A DNA stretch of 64,000 nt from the NCBI GenBank assembly GCA_017963125.1, contig JAGCUA010000069.1:1-64000 (forward strand), in the 5' to 3' direction. Positions 61,812 to 64,000 of this stretch are shown here, piece by piece. The translations under genes were made by a program, and so were the position numbers. The stretch comes from a bacterium (GTDB taxonomy: Bacteria; UBP6; UBA1177). The notes under the pieces were generated by a model. It was not told where the DNA came from, did no database searches, and saw only the letters and a list, made by a program, of their open reading frames with translations. The first letter of the stretch is position 1, and each line of letters begins with the position of its first letter.

Positions 61812-61849
61812 AAACTAATTTTTTACGGAAACTTTCGGGGGTTCTATAT
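61812..61849 (-). repeat. Relic copy of the 5'-nucleotidase 3' end
   Basis: Read on the minus strand these bases encode IEPPKVSVKN and a stop, almost the same as the last residues IEPPKVSTKN of the 5'-nucleotidase gene that ends at 62778. The DNA matches 62775-62812 at about 32 of 38 positions. It lies after the Cys-rich lipoprotein gene and before ftsH and has no open gene attached, so it is a fossil 3' end or one end of an insertion duplication. Confidence 0.8.
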
Positions 61850-61863
61850 TTGACAGTCTGCGA

Positions 61864-62658
61864 TTATTTCGGGCAGTTGAGATCAACTCTGTCGGCGCAT
61901 TTCCATTTTTGGCCAAGGACATCATCAGCAACGCATTCACACCAATCTACTTTACTGCCATCGGGACAGGTGAAATCCTGTTTGTCTCCGACAGCGGCTT
62001 GTTTCGACACACCCTCTGCTTCATCGTAGTAGGTACAATAATCACAGGCTTCCCAATCTAAAAAGTCAAAAACACCGTCGCTGCAAATTGAAGTCTGGCA
62101 GAAATCTGTTGCAATTTCGTAACCGAGATCATACCTTTTCCCGTCATCATAAATACACTGGCAGGCATGAGAATAATAGCAAGCCCACCTTTTTGTTGCT
62201 CCAGAATTGTCTTTGACACATTCACACCAATCTCTTTCCTGAGCGCCATTGCATGAAAATTTCATCATTTCGCCTGGCTCACCTTCCTTTTCGGGATCAT
62301 TCCAGTAACGGCAACCGTCACAGAAATCTCCGTCCGCGCCATCAAATTTGCCGTTTTTACACGTTAACGGTTTGCAAAAATCGAAAGACAATACTATATC
62401 GCCGGACTCATAACCTGTTTGATCTTCATACTCACAAAACGAACTCTCTTCAGATGGATTTTCCTGATTTTGATCAGCATCAATCGGCTCTTCATATTGC
62501 TGTGTATCATCACTAGTAGTTTCATGATCTTCGTCAGTAGTTTCGATTGCTTGTTCGTCTGATACTTCAATAGAATCGTTATTTTTATCTTCATTGGAAT
62601 CGTTGCTTGAACCACATCCAATCACAAAAACAAAAAGCAAAACCAATAACTTTCTCAT
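61864..62658 (-). CDS. Cys-rich lipoprotein of unknown function
   Basis: The 264-residue protein has a lipoprotein signal LLVLLFVFVIGCGSS (Cys15), an Asp/Glu/Asn/Thr-rich linker (about 16-75), then two homologous Cys-rich modules with the pattern CxYWNDPEKEG...WCECV and CTYYDEAEG...WCECVADD, each with about eight cysteines. Such modules occur in surface lipoproteins of related bacteria and have no assigned function. GGAGG precedes the ATG 62658; an upstream in-frame ATG lacks a ribosome site. Its own promoter is at 62703-62730. The gene is flanked by copies of the 5'-nucleotidase 3' end. Confidence 0.85.
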   Translation of the reverse strand: MRKLLVLLFVFVIGCGSSNDSNEDKNNDSIEVSDEQAIETTDEDHETTSDDTQQYEEPIDADQNQENPSEESSFCEYEDQTGYESGDIVLSFDFCKPLTCKNGKFDGADGDFCDGCRYWNDPEKEGEPGEMMKFSCNGAQERDWCECVKDNSGATKRWACYYSHACQCIYDDGKRYDLGYEIATDFCQTSICSDGVFDFLDWEACDYCTYYDEAEGVSKQAAVGDKQDFTCPDGSKVDWCECVADDVLGQKWKCADRVDLNCPK

Positions 62659-62702
62659 CTTAGCCTCCGCTCCAAATTTCAACAACCAGAAAAAAACGAA
62701 TA

Positions 62703-62730
62703 ATTTTAGCATGATTCAAGTAAATATCAA
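62703..62730 (-). promoter_or_regulatory. Promoter of the Cys-rich lipoprotein gene
   Basis: -35 TTGATA (62725-62730) and -10 TAAAAT (62703-62708), 16-bp spacer, minus strand. The promoter lies between the two flanking repeat copies, so it would travel with the gene. Confidence 0.6.
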
Positions 62731-62777
62731 CAAATAAAAAATCAAGAATGATTCAAAAAAATGAATATAAAAAGAAA

Positions 62778-64000
62778 CTAATTTTTTGTGGAAACTTTCG
62801 GAGGTTCGATGTATTTTTCGCGTTTGATGTATTCGATCACAGCTGCCGGAACAGAGATTTTGGTGTCGTTGAGTTTGAGTTTCGGCATCATTTCGAAGCC
62901 GTCGCCACCGCCCGCGACAAAGGAGTTGACTGCGAAAGTGTAGGTTTTGCCTGCATCAAGTGCTGCGCCGTTGACTTTGATGTTCGAAGCTTTTCCGCCC
63001 GAAACGGAGAAATCTACGCCGTAGAAGTGAAGGAAACCGCCCTGTCCTTTGTTTTTAATTGACTGGTTGATGATTTCCTCAAGCTGTGAGCCGGAGATAG
63101 AACCGGTAACGATCGTGTCTTCGAACGGGAAAACGCTGTAAATATCCATTTCGTTGACGATTCCGCGGTTGAGCCCCTGTCTGATCGCTCCGCCGTTTGC
63201 AAAAGCGATGTCGACATTCGTTCTTTCCTTCATGACAGATGCAATGAAAACGCCGAGAGCCGAAGGATTGTTGCGGACGAAATTTCTTTCGCCGTTGAAC
63301 GAATCGGAAAGTTCGCCTACGACCTGAGTCGAAAATTCACAGTTGAAATCGTTGAGCATTTTCAGCATTGCTTCGTTTTCTACGAGATCTTTGCCTCTGT
63401 TTTCGTAAGTTACGCTGCCATTGCTCTTAACTATTTTTTCCTTGATGTTTACCGGGTAAAGTTTGAAATTTTTCTGAACGAGTTCCTTGCCTTCGAAGTA
63501 AAAATCGAATCTGCCGACCCACTTTCCGAGTCCTTCTGTCTGGATTATCGGAACATTGTTGACGTAAACAGGCTCGTTCATCTGGATTTTCGTTCTTCCT
63601 CCGATAATGAGGTCGATCCCGGGAACTTCTTTTGCAAGCATTCTGTCACTCGGATAACCGTCAGCATCCATATCTTTATCGGAGTAGCCGAGGTTCGAAA
63701 GAACAACTACGAAATCGTTGTTTTTCTTGAGTTCTTCGACCGCTTTTTTCGCAGCTTCGATCGGATCCTGAACCTTTACGAGCCCTTCAACGCCGGCGTT
63801 GGAGATCTTTTCGATTTCGGGTGTCGCGATGCCTACGAAAGCTACTTTCACGCCGTTTATCATCTCTTTCTGAATAAACGACTTGCCTATCTGCTTATTG
63901 TTTTTGTAGAAAAGGTTGGCCGCCATGAACGGAAATCTCGCCTCTTTCTGCATCTTTTCGAAAGTCTTCATTCCGAAATCGAATTCGTGGCTTCCGATAA
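62778..64000 (-). CDS. 5'-nucleotidase/UshA-like metallophosphatase, N-terminus outside the window
   Basis: The gene is cut by the right edge: the reading frame stays open through 64000, where it encodes IGSHEFDFG before the first visible Met. This is the GNHE-type metal motif of UshA-like enzymes with Ser in place of Asn. Downstream come the metal ligands around NLGYSDKDMDADGY and IIGGRTKIQ (equivalent of GGHSH, with Arg-Thr instead of His-Ser), then the C-terminal 5'-nucleotidase domain with NGGAIRQGLNRG, FPFEDTIVTGSISG and FVAGGGDGFEMM. The changed metal-site residues raise doubt about ordinary nucleotidase activity. No signal peptide can be seen because the start is missing. Confidence 0.88.
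   Translation of the reverse strand, partial: IGSHEFDFGMKTFEKMQKEARFPFMAANLFYKNNKQIGKSFIQKEMINGVKVAFVGIATPEIEKISNAGVEGLVKVQDPIEAAKKAVEELKKNNDFVVVLSNLGYSDKDMDADGYPSDRMLAKEVPGIDLIIGGRTKIQMNEPVYVNNVPIIQTEGLGKWVGRFDFYFEGKELVQKNFKLYPVNIKEKIVKSNGSVTYENRGKDLVENEAMLKMLNDFNCEFSTQVVGELSDSFNGERNFVRNNPSALGVFIASVMKERTNVDIAFANGGAIRQGLNRGIVNEMDIYSVFPFEDTIVTGSISGSQLEEIINQSIKNKGQGGFLHFYGVDFSVSGGKASNIKVNGAALDAGKTYTFAVNSFVAGGGDGFEMMPKLKLNDTKISVPAAVIEYIKREKYIEPPKVSTKN

Noticed and set aside
61850..61863. TTGACA-like sequence near the lipoprotein stop as a promoter
   Set aside because: It lies on the plus strand between minus-strand genes, has no -10 at a sensible distance and no gene downstream.
1..64000. tRNA, rRNA, insertion sequence or replication origin
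   Set aside because: Intergenic gaps were read for cloverleaf ends, transposase genes and iteron or DnaA-box clusters; none was convincing.

Overview
The window looks like chromosomal DNA of a Gram-negative bacterium that I cannot place in a named phylum. It encodes a TolC-family outer-membrane protein, an MlaC-like periplasmic lipid carrier, an Lgt-like membrane protein and several lipoproteins with Asp/Glu/Thr-rich linkers. Other lineage hints are a double-length ThyX, HPr kinase beside a PTS relay with no sugar permease, a pheS without pheT, and a four-ABC-domain UvrA relative. These fit a deep-branching, probably anaerobic or host/sludge-associated lineage (myxobacteria-like Deltaproteobacteria or FCB-type candidate phyla), but that placement is inference. 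Several well-formed sigma-70-type promoters can be read, and nearly all have a 16-bp spacer.

Left end (1-9.9 kb), accessory: a CRISPR array enters from the left edge, is read left to right and decays into degenerate repeats by 1665. No cas gene is in the window. It is followed by an ORF6N/phospholipase-D-like gene with its own promoter, the 1524-residue tandem UvrA-like ATPase on the minus strand, and a divergent three-gene DUF3791 / DUF3990 / small-protein cassette that resembles a toxin-antitoxin locus. A flavin reductase and a metallo-beta-lactamase-fold lipoprotein follow.

9.9-17.4 kb, minus strand: an orphan MalE-MalF fusion, a membrane protein, QueH, MlaC-like and TolC-family proteins lie downstream of rpsB-tsf. 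A good intrinsic terminator for rpsB-tsf sits inside the first codons of the tolC-family gene, and rpsB has a structured leader.

17.5-26 kb, plus strand: pheS, hprK, EIIA(Man), HPr, EI, a lipoprotein and ftsK form a tightly packed operon. The PTS proteins form a phosphorelay with no visible transporter, probably regulatory.

26-49.8 kb: a sulfatase-family phosphotransferase with an Lgt-like partner, a CPA1 antiporter with TrkA, an ankyrin protein, then (plus strand) thyX, a homocysteine methyltransferase, maf, a site-2 protease and a hexapeptide acyltransferase. A BspA-type leucine-rich protein, pyridoxal kinase, two large lipoproteins, a U32 peptidase, a TMTC-like membrane protein, IspF and a Yip1-like zinc-ribbon protein follow on the minus strand.

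49.8-64 kb: an RNA-binding RRM protein with a leader hairpin and terminator, riboflavin synthase, a 958-residue PEGA/ankyrin protein, a GNAT, a polysaccharide deacetylase, DeoC, two envelope proteins, then (minus strand) NrnA, PgsA, a lytic transglycosylase, FtsH, a Cys-rich lipoprotein and a 5'-nucleotidase cut by the window edge.

The most unusual structures are two 60-bp GC-rich elements with terminal inverted repeats and octamer arrays, one upstream of each ankyrin gene; a duplicated 3' end of the 5'-nucleotidase gene flanking the Cys-rich lipoprotein gene like an insertion scar; the ADP-ribosyltransferase-like cassette; and the terminator embedded in the tolC-family coding sequence. No tRNA or rRNA gene was recognised.
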